64,000 nucleotides of DNA, from NCBI RefSeq assembly GCF_036227405.1, contig NZ_CP109473.1, positions 1,612,001-1,676,000 of the forward strand, read 5' to 3'. Of the stretch, positions 1 to 8,763 are shown piece after piece. A program made the translations under genes and the position numbers. A model generated the notes under the pieces. It was not told where the DNA came from. It did not search any database and saw only the letters and a list, made by a program, of their open reading frames with translations. This stretch comes from Streptomyces sp. NBC_01460 (GTDB taxonomy: Bacteria; Actinomycetota; Actinomycetes; Streptomycetales; Streptomycetaceae). How positions within the stretch are numbered: position 1 is the stretch's first letter; each line of letters opens with the position of its first letter.

Positions 1-691
1 AGTGCACCTGCTTGGCGATGCGGTCGGTGTACTCGCGCGATCCGCCGGTGACGGTCCGCCAGACCGGGGAGTCGCCGATGGAGAGCATCCCGTGGTGCTC
101 CAGGAACCTGAAGAGGTAGCGGGCCGGGTAGCGCAGCGCGGTCACCGGATCGCAGGACCAGACCGCGGAGACCATGGGCGTCAGGAAGTGGGCCGAGAAG
201 TACGGGGAGAACCGCCCGCGCGCCGCGAAGTCGCCCAGCGTCATCGGCCCCGCGCCCTCCGGAAGGGCGAGCAGGGCCCGGGCCGCGCGGTGGAAGCGGG
301 GTACCTCGGTCAGCATCCTCAGGTAGGGGCCCCGGACCACGGACCCCGGCCGGGCGAACAGTCCGGCGGCGCCCCGGGCTCCCGCGTACTCGAGTCCGCA
401 GCCCTCGCAGCGCACGGACATGCTCATCTCGGACTCCTGCGTGGCCACCCGGAGTTCGTCGAAGAGCCGGAGGAGGTTCGGATACGTCCGCCGGTTGTGC
501 ACGATGAACCCCGAGTCGACGCGGTGCGTCCGGCCGTCCGACGAGGTCAGGTCGTGGGTGTGCGCGTGCCCCCCGACGCGTTCGTCCGCCTCGACGAGCG
601 TCACGTCGTGCGCCTTCCCCAGGACGTGTGCGGCGGTGAGTCCCGCCACCCCGCTGCCCACTACGGCTGTGCGCCGCCGCTCCCCAGTCAT
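1..691 (-). CDS. FAD-dependent amine-oxidase-like oxidoreductase (N-terminal part, runs off left edge)
   Basis: Only the first 230 codons are inside the window; the gene continues past base 1. Translation from ATG at 691-689 gives a dinucleotide-binding start with VVGSGVAGL (GxGxxG), followed about 20 residues later by an acidic VEADERVGGHAHTH stretch, the usual ADP-ribose Glu and second glycine motif of NAD(P)-binding Rossmann/amine oxidase proteins (COG2907 type). Near the edge a WRTVTGGSREYTDRIA stretch also fits this family. In many actinobacteria such genes precede DUF1365 and cyclopropane fatty-acid synthase genes, so a role in lipid modification is possible but is inferred from context outside the window. 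It is divergent from the molybdopterin oxidoreductase at 850, sharing a 158-base spacer. The substrate cannot be told from the sequence. Confidence 0.85.
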   Translation of the reverse strand, partial: MTGERRRTAVVGSGVAGLTAAHVLGKAHDVTLVEADERVGGHAHTHDLTSSDGRTHRVDSGFIVHNRRTYPNLLRLFDELRVATQESEMSMSVRCEGCGLEYAGARGAAGLFARPGSVVRGPYLRMLTEVPRFHRAARALLALPEGAGPMTLGDFAARGRFSPYFSAHFLTPMVSAVWSCDPVTALRYPARYLFRFLEHHGMLSIGDSPVWRTVTGGSREYTDRIAKQVH

Positions 692-815
692 TCGGGTTCC
701 TTCCGGTGTTGCATGCCTGGCCGGGGCTCCACTGGAGTGCCCCTCAGAGGTCATTCGAGGCAGCGGGCTCCACGGATTGGCCGATGATCGGACTTCCTTC
801 GATCGAGTGAACGAC

Positions 816-842
816 CAATCCGCCGACCGGTCGGCGCCGAAC
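816..842 (+). promoter_or_regulatory. Candidate extracytoplasmic-sigma (SigK-like) promoter
   Basis: CAATCC at 816-821 and CCGAAC at 837-842 are separated by 15 bases and sit just before the GTG at 850. They resemble the mycobacterial SigK elements as I remember them (CCATCC and CCGAAT, slightly longer spacer). The predicted start of transcription would fall on or next to the GTG, giving a leaderless mRNA. No sigma factor or anti-sigma gene is visible here, so this rests on sequence likeness and gene content only. Confidence 0.3.
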
Positions 843-849
843 TCCCGGT

Positions 850-2481
850 GTGACAGCAGACCGATACGTTTCGCAGAAGCAAGGGGCCTCAGGGGCCCGG
901 CGCTCCCGCTGGGCGCGTGCCGCATCCGCCGCGCTCAGCGGTCTGATCGCCGGGTTCACCGCCCTGTGCGTCGCCGAACTGGTCGCCGCTGCCGTGCGTC
1001 CCGAGGCGGGTCCGGTCACGGCCGTGGGCGGGGCGGTCATCGACCGCACTCCCCCGGCCGTCAAGGACTTCGCCGTACGGAACTTCGGCACCGACGACAA
1101 GCTGGTGCTGCAGCTCGGGATCCTCGTCCTCCTGGCGCTCTTCGCCATGGCGGTAGGGGTTCTGGCGCTGCGGCACCGGCGGACCGGCGCTGCGGCCGTA
1201 CTGGTCTTCGGTGTGGTCGGGGCGGTCGCGGCGACCGGGCGGCCGGAAGGCCGTCCGGTCGACGCACTGCCCTCGGTCGTGGGCGCGCTGGTGGCCGCAG
1301 GAGTGCTGTATCTCCTGACCGGACGGCTGGCCCCGGTCCCCGTCCCGTCTCCCGCGGCTGGGGAGACGGGAGGCGGCGGGGTACAGGGCGCCTTCGACCG
1401 CCGCGGATTCGTCATCGCGGCGACCACGGCGGCGGCGGCCTCGGCCGGCGCGGGACTCGTGGGGCGACGGCTCCAGGCGTCCCAGCTGGCCGGGGTCTCC
1501 GCCGCGCGCGGTGACATCGTGCTCCCGTCCCCGGCCTCGGGCGCCCCCGCGATACCGGGCGGTGCGGATCTGGGCATCCGGGGTCTGAGCTCCTTCACCA
1601 CCCCGAACAAGGACTTCTACCGGGTGGACACCGCTCTGGTGGTTCCGCGCGTCGACGCCGACCGGTGGCGGCTGCGGATCCACGGCACGGGGGTGGCGCG
1701 ACCCGTCACCCTCGGCTTCCAGGACCTCCTGGGGCGCGAGCTCGTGGAGCGCGACATCACGTTGACCTGCGTGTCCAACCAGGTGGGCGGCCCTTATGTG
1801 GGCACGGCCCGGTGGATCGGCGTGCGGCTGGCCGATCTGCTGCGCGAAGCCGGTGTGAAGCCCCCGTCGAAGGGCGGGCGCGCGGACCAGATCGTGTCGC
1901 GTTCCGTGGACGGCATGACGATCGGGACGCCGGTCGAGGACGTCATGGACGGCCGGGACGCCCTGCTCGCGGTCGGCATGAACGGCGAACCGCTGCCGTT
2001 CGACCACGGTTTCCCCGTCCGGATGGTCGTCCCCGGGCTGTACGGCTACGTCTCGGCGTGCAAGTGGATCCAGGACATCGAGCTCACGACGTTCGACGCG
2101 TACGACGCCTACTGGGTCGAGCGCGACTGGTCCCGCGAGGCCCCGGTCAAGACCCAGTCACGGATCGACACTCCGCGCCCCTTCGCCGCCCCGCGCGCCG
2201 GGACCGTGCCGGTCGCCGGTGTCGCGTGGGCCCAGCACCGGGGCATCGCCCGGGTGGAGGTCCGGGTCGACGGCGGGGAGTGGCACACCGCCCGGCTGGC
2301 CGCCGAGGCGGGCCGTGACACCTGGCGCCAGTGGGTGTGGGAGTGGCCCGCCACGACCGGCCACCACACCCTCGAGGTCCGCGCGACGGACCGCACCGGC
2401 GCCACACAGACCGACGAGCGGGTCGGCACCGTCCCCGACGGTGCGACCGGCTGGCACTCGGTGGTGGTCGACGTGACCTGA
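850..2481 (+). CDS. Membrane-anchored molybdopterin-dependent oxidoreductase (sulfite oxidase fold)
   Basis: A 543-residue protein with GTG start. The first ~200 residues carry about five hydrophobic segments (near 17-45, 84-107, 113-130, 139-157 and 180-205). The last follows an FDRRGFVIAA stretch resembling a twin-arginine signal, so the catalytic part is probably outside the membrane. Residues ~230-440 are an oxidoreductase molybdopterin-binding domain: TLTCVSNQVGG contains Cys307, the expected molybdenum ligand, followed by the TARWIGVRLADLL segment typical of the family. The last ~100 residues look like the Mo-co dimerisation/Ig-like domain (VEVRVDGGEW). The physiological substrate is unknown. 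It lies 69 bases upstream of a FAS1 lipoprotein and is likely co-transcribed with it. The family call is secure; substrate and partner are not. Confidence 0.9.
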   Translation: MTADRYVSQKQGASGARRSRWARAASAALSGLIAGFTALCVAELVAAAVRPEAGPVTAVGGAVIDRTPPAVKDFAVRNFGTDDKLVLQLGILVLLALFAMAVGVLALRHRRTGAAAVLVFGVVGAVAATGRPEGRPVDALPSVVGALVAAGVLYLLTGRLAPVPVPSPAAGETGGGGVQGAFDRRGFVIAATTAAAASAGAGLVGRRLQASQLAGVSAARGDIVLPSPASGAPAIPGGADLGIRGLSSFTTPNKDFYRVDTALVVPRVDADRWRLRIHGTGVARPVTLGFQDLLGRELVERDITLTCVSNQVGGPYVGTARWIGVRLADLLREAGVKPPSKGGRADQIVSRSVDGMTIGTPVEDVMDGRDALLAVGMNGEPLPFDHGFPVRMVVPGLYGYVSACKWIQDIELTTFDAYDAYWVERDWSREAPVKTQSRIDTPRPFAAPRAGTVPVAGVAWAQHRGIARVEVRVDGGEWHTARLAAEAGRDTWRQWVWEWPATTGHHTLEVRATDRTGATQTDERVGTVPDGATGWHSVVVDVT

Positions 2482-2550
2482 CCCCCGCCCCGCCACCGGA
2501 CTACTTCTTTCCTTCCCTCTGTCGAACAACGATCCCTTCAGGAGAACACC

Positions 2551-3198
2551 ATGAACAACCGTCACCTTCGCCGCATCGCCGTCACCGTCTCCGCCGCGGC
2601 CCTGCTGCCGCTCGCGCTGACCGCCTGCTCCGGCGACTCCGACACCTCCTCGTCCGACTCCGGTGCGGACAAGGCCGCGTCGAGCGCGCCGGCCAAGGAG
2701 ACCGAGTCGGCAGCGGCGATGGACAAGCCGTTCGGCCCGGGCTGTGCGTCGGTCCCGAAGGACGGCGCGGGCTCCTTCGACGGCATGGCGCAGGACCCGG
2801 TCGCCACGGCCGCGTCGAACAACCCGGCGCTCTCCACGCTGGTCGCGGCGGTCAAGCAGGCCGGTCTTGTCGACACCCTGAACAGCGCCGAGAACATCAC
2901 GGTGTTCGCGCCCACCAACGACGCCTTCGCGAAGATCCCGAAGGCCGACCTGGACAAGCTGCTCGCGAACAAGGCCGAGCTCACCAAGGTGCTCACCGCA
3001 CACGTGGTCGGTCAGAAGCTGACGCCGCAGCAGCTGGAGAAGGGCTCGTTCGACACCCTGGCCAAGACCAAGCTGACGACGGCCGGTTCGGGCGAGGACT
3101 ACACCGTGAACGACTCCTCCAAGGTCGTCTGCGGCAACGTCCCGACCGCCAACGCCACGGTCTACATCGTCGACACCGTCCTGATGCCCGCCGCCTGA
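2551..3198 (+). CDS. Fasciclin (FAS1) domain lipoprotein
   Basis: A 215-residue exported lipoprotein. A basic N-terminus and hydrophobic stretch end in the lipobox LTAC with Cys26, followed by a Ser/Asp/Ala-rich linker (about 27-65). Residues ~75-213 form one FAS1 domain, seen in the TVFAPTNDAFAKI and VLTAHVVGQKL motifs and the ending NATVYIVDTVLMP. It resembles the mycobacterial secreted antigens MPT70/MPT83. FAS1 domains usually mediate adhesion or surface interactions; the ligand here is unknown. A good Shine-Dalgarno (AGGAGA) sits 7 bases before the ATG. Its position after a molybdopterin oxidoreductase, and near an FAD oxidoreductase, recalls the SigK regulon neighbourhood of mycobacteria. 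Confidence 0.9.
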   Translation: MNNRHLRRIAVTVSAAALLPLALTACSGDSDTSSSDSGADKAASSAPAKETESAAAMDKPFGPGCASVPKDGAGSFDGMAQDPVATAASNNPALSTLVAAVKQAGLVDTLNSAENITVFAPTNDAFAKIPKADLDKLLANKAELTKVLTAHVVGQKLTPQQLEKGSFDTLAKTKLTTAGSGEDYTVNDSSKVVCGNVPTANATVYIVDTVLMPAA

Positions 3199-3226
3199 GC
3201 CCTCGGCCCGTCGGTACGCTGACGGC

Positions 3227-4236
3227 ATGACCCCGACGAGCCCCGAGGACCACGCCCTCCGACCCCACGGCCGGAGCGGCGCGGACCGCGGGGCTCGTGC
3301 CATGGGCGCGGTCGTCGGGTCCGCGGTGGGTGACGCGCTGGGCGCCCCCTTCGAGTTCGGGCTGCCCGGCGTCTACAGCGCCAGGTTCCCGGACGGTGCC
3401 GGCACGATGTGCGGGGGCGGCGGCTGGGATCCGGGCGAGGCGACGGACGACACGCAGATGGCCGTCCTCGTCGGGGAGTCGCTGCTGGAGCGGGGCGGCC
3501 TGGACCTCCCGGACATGTTCGGCCGGTTCCGCCGGTGGGCGGCGGGCGAGCCGAAGGACATCGGCCTGCAGACCGAGGACGTGCTCACGAGCGGCGACCC
3601 CTGGGACCTGGCCGCCGCACTCCACTTCCAGGTCAACGCCCGCGCGGCGGGCAACGGTTCACTGATGCGGGCCACCACGTCGGCGGTGTACTTCGCCCGG
3701 GCGGGGCGGGCCGGCACGATGGACGCCGCCCGCCGCATCGCGGCACTGACTCACGGCGACCGCGCCGCGTGGGAAGGCACCGCGGTCTTTCACGAACTGG
3801 TGCGTGTGGCCCTGGAGGGCGGCGATCCGCTCGCGGCCCTGGACGGCACCCTGGCCGAAGTAGACGCCGCCCATCGTGAGCGCTGGGCCTCCGCACTCAC
3901 CCCGGACTGGCAGCCGGACGACGCCACCGAGTTCAACGGCGCGGTGTGGCCGTGCCTCGCCACCGCCGTGTGGGCGCTGCGCACCACGGACGGTTTCGAG
4001 GCCGCGCTGTCGGCGGCGGTGGACGTGGGCGGGGACACCGACACCGTGGCCGCGGTCACGGGCGGCCTGGCCGGCGCGGTGTACGGGATCGGCGCCGTGC
4101 CGGAACGCTGGACGCGCCCCCTCCACGTACCGCTGCCGGGATACGGGGCCGCGTGCTGCGGGCCGGGGACCTGGAGGAACTGGCCCGCCGGCTCGACGGA
4201 ACCGCAGGATCCGACCACCAGAGAAACTACACATAA
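3227..4236 (+). pseudogene. ADP-ribosylglycohydrolase family protein, apparent 1-base deletion near the 3' end
   Basis: The family removes ADP-ribose from proteins or small molecules using a binuclear Mg site. Metal-binding motifs are present: TDDTQMAVLVGESL (about residue 74) and VGGDTDTVAAVTGG (about residue 268). The reading frame from ATG 3227 is normal to about base 4147. After PLPGYG, homologous-looking sequence (GRVLRAGDLEELARRLDG) continues in the -1 frame and stops at TAA 4234-4236, while the original frame runs into unrelated residues and through the next gene to 4840. A single G missing from the GGGG run at 4145-4148 explains this, and the repaired protein would be 336 residues. 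The catalytic domain is complete before the shift, so the product might still work. The cause could be a sequencing error, a real mutation or, less likely, -1 slippage. TACGCT lies 6 bases before the ATG, suggesting a leaderless message. Confidence 0.8.
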
Positions 4237-4325
4237 GGGACATATAAGAGCACACTGGTCTCAAGAGCTGATGACCGTACTTCTTCACCGCGGTCGCTCC
4301 AGCAAGTCCGAAGGAGACCATCCTC

Positions 4326-4832
4326 ATGAGCAACCTCTCGCACACCGGAAGGGACGTTTCCGGGAACACCCGAGACGTCTCCGGACACACCGGGAAAGAC
4401 ATCTCCGGGCACCCCGACGCCGAGGAGATGCGGGCGCGCCACGACCGCGTGATCAGTGGCGGCGGGGGCCGTACGACGGCCATGGCGGACGCTCCGGTGT
4501 TCCTGCTGGGACTGTTCTGCGCCGTCTCGCCGTGGGTGCTGCACTTCACCGCGAGCCAGCCCTCCCTGGTGACGCACAACCTCGTCATCGGCATCGCGAT
4601 AGCCGTGCTGGCACTCTGCTTCACGGCGATGCCCGAGCGGATGACCGGGATGAGCATGGCCATCGTCGCCCTGGGCGCGTGGCTCATCGTGTCGACCTGG
4701 GTCGTGGGCCAGAGCCCCGACATGGGCGTCATCCTCAACAACGTGATCATCGGCGGTCTGGCGATCGTGCTGGGCGCAGCCTGCGCGGGACTTTCGATGA
4801 AGAACAGGAAGACGAACAGGAACACGACCTGA
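4326..4832 (+). CDS. SPW-repeat membrane protein
   Basis: A 168-residue integral membrane protein. The soluble N-terminus (1-55) carries a threefold repeat of the form D-V/I-S-G-N/H, seen in GRDVSGNTRDVSGHTGKDIS. Then come four hydrophobic helices arranged as two related pairs, each with the SPW signature or its relative (VSPWVLHF near residue 66; STWVVG near residue 122). SPW-family proteins are small bacterial membrane proteins of unknown function. A clear Shine-Dalgarno (AAGGAG) precedes the ATG by 9 bases. The frame-shifted extension of the upstream gene overlaps all of it in another frame, but codon bias, ribosome site and family match support this frame. A strong hairpin follows the stop. 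Confidence 0.85.
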   Translation: MSNLSHTGRDVSGNTRDVSGHTGKDISGHPDAEEMRARHDRVISGGGGRTTAMADAPVFLLGLFCAVSPWVLHFTASQPSLVTHNLVIGIAIAVLALCFTAMPERMTGMSMAIVALGAWLIVSTWVVGQSPDMGVILNNVIIGGLAIVLGAACAGLSMKNRKTNRNTT

Positions 4833-4841
4833 CGGGATAAC

Positions 4842-4892
4842 GCGGAGAAGTGGCCACAGGCGCCCATCGGCCGCCTGTGGCCACTTCTCCGC
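4842..4892. terminator. Bidirectional hairpin terminator, 21-bp perfect stem
   Basis: Bases 4842-4862 are the exact reverse complement of 4872-4892, with a 9-base loop. It lies between the convergent SPW-repeat gene and helY and could end transcription from both sides. There is no U-tract, as is usual in Streptomyces. Confidence 0.85.
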
Positions 4893-4976
4893 TCACACCG
4901 CCGTCCCGGGCGCCGCGCTCACGAAGCCGCCCGGGAGAGGAGCCCCGGGAAAGAGACGCCGTCCGACTGGGCCGGT

Positions 4977-7805
4977 TCAGCCCACCGAGCTGTACGCCAC
5001 CACGCCCCGCAGCACCGCGTCGACCGCCTTGTGGGCGTTCTTCGCGACCGAACTCCCGTCCCTGGGCGCGGCGGCGGCGATCTGGCCGAGCACGTCGATG
5101 ACCTGCTTGCACCACCGCACGAAGTCCCCGGCCGGCATCTCGGCCTCGCGGAGCACCTCGTCCAGCGTCCGCCCGGAGGCCCACATGTAGACCGCCCAGG
5201 CGAAGCCGAGGTCGGGCTCCCGCTGGCCGACCCCTTCCGTCTGGCTGATCTTGAAGTCCTCCTCCAGGGCGTCGAGCCTGCCCCAGATGCGGACCATCTC
5301 GCCCATCGCGGCCTTCGCCGGCCCGGACGGCAGCTTCGGCGCGACGGCGTCGTCCGCCTGGCGCGCCTCGTAGACCAGCGCCGAGACGCAGGCGGCGAGC
5401 TCGGCGGGGTTGAGCCCCTCCCAGACGCCCTCCCGCAGGCACTCGCTGGCCAGCAGGTCGAGCTCGCCGTAGAGCCGCGCCAGCCGCCGCCCGTTGTCGG
5501 TGACCTCGCTGCCCCGCAGGTAGTCGAGCTCGGTCAGGAGCGCGACGATGCGGTCGAAGGTCCGGGCGATGGTGTTCGTCCGCCCCTCGATGCGGTGCTC
5601 CAGCTGCCGGGTGTCACGCTGCAGCCGGTGGTAGCGCTCCGCCCAGCGGGCGTGGTCCTCACGCTCGTCGCACCCGTGGCAGGGGTGGGCCCGCAGCTCC
5701 GTGCGGAGGCGGGCGATCTCCCCGTCGTCGGCCGCCGCGGACCGCTGCTTGCGGTGCCGTCCCGGGTCGATGTGCCCCGCCTTGCTCCGGAGGGCGGAGG
5801 CCAGGTCGCGGCGGGACTGGGGTGAGCGCGGGTTGAAGGACTTGGGCACCCGCATCCGCTCCAGCGCCTCGACCGGGACCGGGAAGTCGATGCCGGCCAG
5901 CCGCTTGACCTGCCGCTCCGCGGTGAGCACCAGGGGGCGCGGTCCGTCGTGGTACTCCAGCCCGCGGTGGCCGTTGGTCCGGCCGGCGGGCAGTCCCGGG
6001 TCGAGGACCAGGGCGAGCCCGGCGAACTTGCCGGTGGGCACGTGGATGACGTCACCGGGCTTCAGCTTCTCCAGGGAGGAGGCCGCGGCGGCGCGCCGCT
6101 GGGCCGCGCCCTGCTTGGCCAGGTCCGTCTCGCGGTCCTTGAGGTCGCGGCGCAGCCGCGCGTACTCCTCGAAGTCCCCGAGGTGACAGGTCATGCCCTC
6201 CTTGTAGCCCTCGAGTCCCTCCTCGTTGCGCTGGACCTGACGGGAGATCCCGACGACGGACCGGTCGGCCTGGAACTGCGCGAAGGAGGTCTCGAGCAGC
6301 TCGCGCGAGCGGTGCCGCCCGAACTGCTGCACCAGGTTCACGGCCATGTTGTACGAGGGCCGGAAGCTGGAACGCAGCGGATACGTACGGGTGCCGGCGA
6401 GCCCGGCGAGCGCCCCGGGGTCCATGCCCCGCTGCCACAGGACGACCGCGTGGCCCTCGACGTCGATCCCCCGGCGCCCGGCCCGCCCGGTGAGCTGTGT
6501 GTACTCGCCCGGCGTGATGTCGGCGTGCTGCTCGCCGTTCCACTTGACGAGCTTCTCGAGCACCACGGAGCGCGCCGGCATGTTGATGCCGAGCGCCAGC
6601 GTCTCGGTCGCGAAGACGGCCTTGACCAGGCCGCGGACGAACAGCTCCTCCACGACCTCCTTGAACGTCGGCAGCATCCCCGCGTGGTGCGCGGCGATGC
6701 CCCGCTCCAGCCCTTCGAGCCACTCGTAGTAGCCGAGGACGTGCAGGTCCTCGCCGGGGATGGACGCGGTCCGCTCCTCGACGATCTCCCGCACCAGCCG
6801 GCGCTTCTCCTCGTCGTTCAGCCGCAGTCCGGCCTGAAGGCACTGCTGCACGGCGGCCTGGCAGCCCGCCCGGCTGAAGATGAACGTGATCGCGGGCAGG
6901 AGCCCTTCGGCGTCGAGCCGGTCGATGACCTCGGGCCTGGACGGGGTCCAGATGCGGCTGCGCTGGCGGCGCTCGCGCTCACGGTCGGCCTCGCGCACCA
7001 TCTTCCCGCGCCGGCGCTCGCGCGGGTTGTATCCGCGCTGGTTCTCCATCCGGGCGAGCCGGACGAGATCGGTGTTGACCTCGCGCCGGCCGGTGCCGCG
7101 ACCGCCGTGGTCCGTCTCCTCCTCGAAGAGGTCGTACATCCGCCGCCCGGCCATGACGTGCTGCCAGAGCGGCACGGGGCGGTGCTCGGAGACGATCACC
7201 TCGGTGTCACCGCGCACCGTGTCCAGCCAGTCACCGAACTCCTCGGCGTTGGACACGGTCGCCGAGAGCGAGACGAGGGTCACGGACTCCGGCAGGTGGA
7301 TGATCACTTCCTCCCACACGGCGCCCCGGAAGCGGTCGGAGAGGTAGTGCACCTCGTCCATGACCACGTAACCGAGGCCGGTGAGGGACTGGGAGCCCGC
7401 GTACAGCATGTTGCGCAGGACCTCGGTGGTCATGACGACCACCGGCGCGTCCGCGTTGACGCTGTTGTCACCGGTCAGCAGACCGACCTTGTCCGCGCCG
7501 TAGCGCCGGGCGAGATCGGTGAACTTCTGGTTGGACAGGGCCTTGATCGGCGTGGTGTAGAAGCACTTGCGGCCCTGCAGCAGGGCGAGGTGCACCGCGA
7601 ACTCGCCGACGATCGTCTTGCCCGACCCGGTCGGGGCCGCGACCAGCACCCCCTTGCCGGCCTCCAGGGCCTGGCAGGCCTCGATCTGGAACGGGTCCAG
7701 CCCGAACTCGTACATCTCGCGGAAGGGCCCGAGAGCCGTGGCCGCCTCGGCCGCACGGACCCGGGACGCCTGGTATCGCTCAGCTGGTGAGAGGTCCTCT
7801 GTCAT
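4977..7805 (-). CDS. helY: Ski2-like DEAD/DEAH-box RNA helicase HelY
   Basis: A 942-residue ATP-dependent helicase of the Ski2/Mtr4-like superfamily-2 group found in actinobacteria, thought to act in RNA processing or turnover. Walker A is APTGSGKT (57-64). Motif II is DEVH (about 150) with SLSATVSN as motif III shortly after. The helicase C domain carries AHHAGMLPTFKE and the motif VI stretch QLTGRAGRRGIDVEG. The C-terminal ~170 residues match a DSHCT domain (LARLYGELDLLASECLREG, then the region around KISQTEGV). The start at 7805 is preceded by an adequate ribosome site and matches the family's N-terminus. It is the last gene of a minus-strand run from tatA and ends at the strong terminator at 4842. 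Confidence 0.93.
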   Translation of the reverse strand: MTEDLSPAERYQASRVRAAEAATALGPFREMYEFGLDPFQIEACQALEAGKGVLVAAPTGSGKTIVGEFAVHLALLQGRKCFYTTPIKALSNQKFTDLARRYGADKVGLLTGDNSVNADAPVVVMTTEVLRNMLYAGSQSLTGLGYVVMDEVHYLSDRFRGAVWEEVIIHLPESVTLVSLSATVSNAEEFGDWLDTVRGDTEVIVSEHRPVPLWQHVMAGRRMYDLFEEETDHGGRGTGRREVNTDLVRLARMENQRGYNPRERRRGKMVREADRERERRQRSRIWTPSRPEVIDRLDAEGLLPAITFIFSRAGCQAAVQQCLQAGLRLNDEEKRRLVREIVEERTASIPGEDLHVLGYYEWLEGLERGIAAHHAGMLPTFKEVVEELFVRGLVKAVFATETLALGINMPARSVVLEKLVKWNGEQHADITPGEYTQLTGRAGRRGIDVEGHAVVLWQRGMDPGALAGLAGTRTYPLRSSFRPSYNMAVNLVQQFGRHRSRELLETSFAQFQADRSVVGISRQVQRNEEGLEGYKEGMTCHLGDFEEYARLRRDLKDRETDLAKQGAAQRRAAAASSLEKLKPGDVIHVPTGKFAGLALVLDPGLPAGRTNGHRGLEYHDGPRPLVLTAERQVKRLAGIDFPVPVEALERMRVPKSFNPRSPQSRRDLASALRSKAGHIDPGRHRKQRSAAADDGEIARLRTELRAHPCHGCDEREDHARWAERYHRLQRDTRQLEHRIEGRTNTIARTFDRIVALLTELDYLRGSEVTDNGRRLARLYGELDLLASECLREGVWEGLNPAELAACVSALVYEARQADDAVAPKLPSGPAKAAMGEMVRIWGRLDALEEDFKISQTEGVGQREPDLGFAWAVYMWASGRTLDEVLREAEMPAGDFVRWCKQVIDVLGQIAAAAPRDGSSVAKNAHKAVDAVLRGVVAYSSVG

Positions 7806-7854
7806 CTTGATACGAGCCTACCCGCCTCGTATGACAGTCAGCCCGATCTTTGTT

Positions 7855-8745
7855 TCACGGTGCCAGGACCCGCACCGCGGCAGGCACACAGGTGGCGGTG
7901 AGCGGCAGTGCGCCCAGCGGCTCACCGTCCGCGTACGCCGTGACACCGGCGGAGGCCAGCTCGATGGACGAGACCCGGTGCACCGTGACGACGGGGTGCC
8001 CGAGGTGCGTTCCCCTGTAGACCTTCGGGAACACCTTGAGCAGGGTGGTCCGGCTGCAGTCGCCGACGACGGTCACGTCGAAGAGCCCGTCGTCCATCAC
8101 CGCGTCCGCGCAGATCCGCATGCCGCCGCCGTACGAGGTCCCGTTGCCCACCGCGATCAGGGTCGCCTCGATCTCGGTGACCGGACCGTCGTCCAGCCGG
8201 ACGCGGTACGGGATCGGCCGGAAGGCGGCCAGCTCGGCGAGGATCGCCAGGTCGTACTTGAAGCGTCCGCCGACCCAGCGCATGCGGTTGCCACGGTCGT
8301 TGACCCGCGAGTCGAAGCCGGAGGCCAGCACGGAGCCGAACCACCGTTCCCCGACCCGGCCGAGGTCGATCGTGCGCGCCGTCCCGGCCTTGAGCGCCTC
8401 GGCGGCCAGCCGTCCGGCGGCGACCGGATCGCGGACCGGCAGCCCGAGGGCACGGGCGAAGTCGTTGCCGGTACCGACGGCCACGGCACCGAGCGGTGTC
8501 GACGTGCCCGCCACGGCCTGCAGGGCGAGGGACATCATGCCGTCCCCGCCCACGGCTATGAGCGCGCCGGTACCGCCCGCCACGGCCTCGCGGGCCCGCC
8601 GCAGGGCGTCGTCGGCGTCCTCGCCGAGCACGGTGCGTACGGAGAATCCGGCGTCCCGCAGAGCGGAAGCGGCCGGCTGCGCGGCACGCGCGCCCCGGCC
8701 GCTTCCCGCGGTGGGATTGACGAAGAGGGTGATCTCGCTGGTCAC
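7855..8745 (-). CDS. Diacylglycerol kinase-family lipid kinase
   Basis: A 296-residue protein of the DagK/YegS/BmrU lipid kinase family, which phosphorylates diacylglycerol or related lipids at the membrane using ATP. N-terminal FVNPTAGSGRG is the family's first motif, AVGGDGM (about 64-70) is the nucleotide-binding GGDG motif, and VAVGTGNDFAR (about 92) is the GTGNDFA signature. The C-terminal half is the beta-sandwich domain ending in ACVPAAVRVL. It lies between tatC (18 bases away) and helY, in the same direction, and is probably in the same transcript. The exact lipid substrate is not visible. Confidence 0.92.
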   Translation of the reverse strand: MTSEITLFVNPTAGSGRGARAAQPAASALRDAGFSVRTVLGEDADDALRRAREAVAGGTGALIAVGGDGMMSLALQAVAGTSTPLGAVAVGTGNDFARALGLPVRDPVAAGRLAAEALKAGTARTIDLGRVGERWFGSVLASGFDSRVNDRGNRMRWVGGRFKYDLAILAELAAFRPIPYRVRLDDGPVTEIEATLIAVGNGTSYGGGMRICADAVMDDGLFDVTVVGDCSRTTLLKVFPKVYRGTHLGHPVVTVHRVSSIELASAGVTAYADGEPLGALPLTATCVPAAVRVLAP

Positions 8746-8763
8746 CCGCGGGACCTTACAAGG

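Noticed and set aside
4237..4840. Long C-terminal extension of the ADP-ribosylglycohydrolase
   Set aside because: Explained by a frameshift; the extension lies antisense in sense to nothing known and overlaps the SPW gene in the wrong frame.
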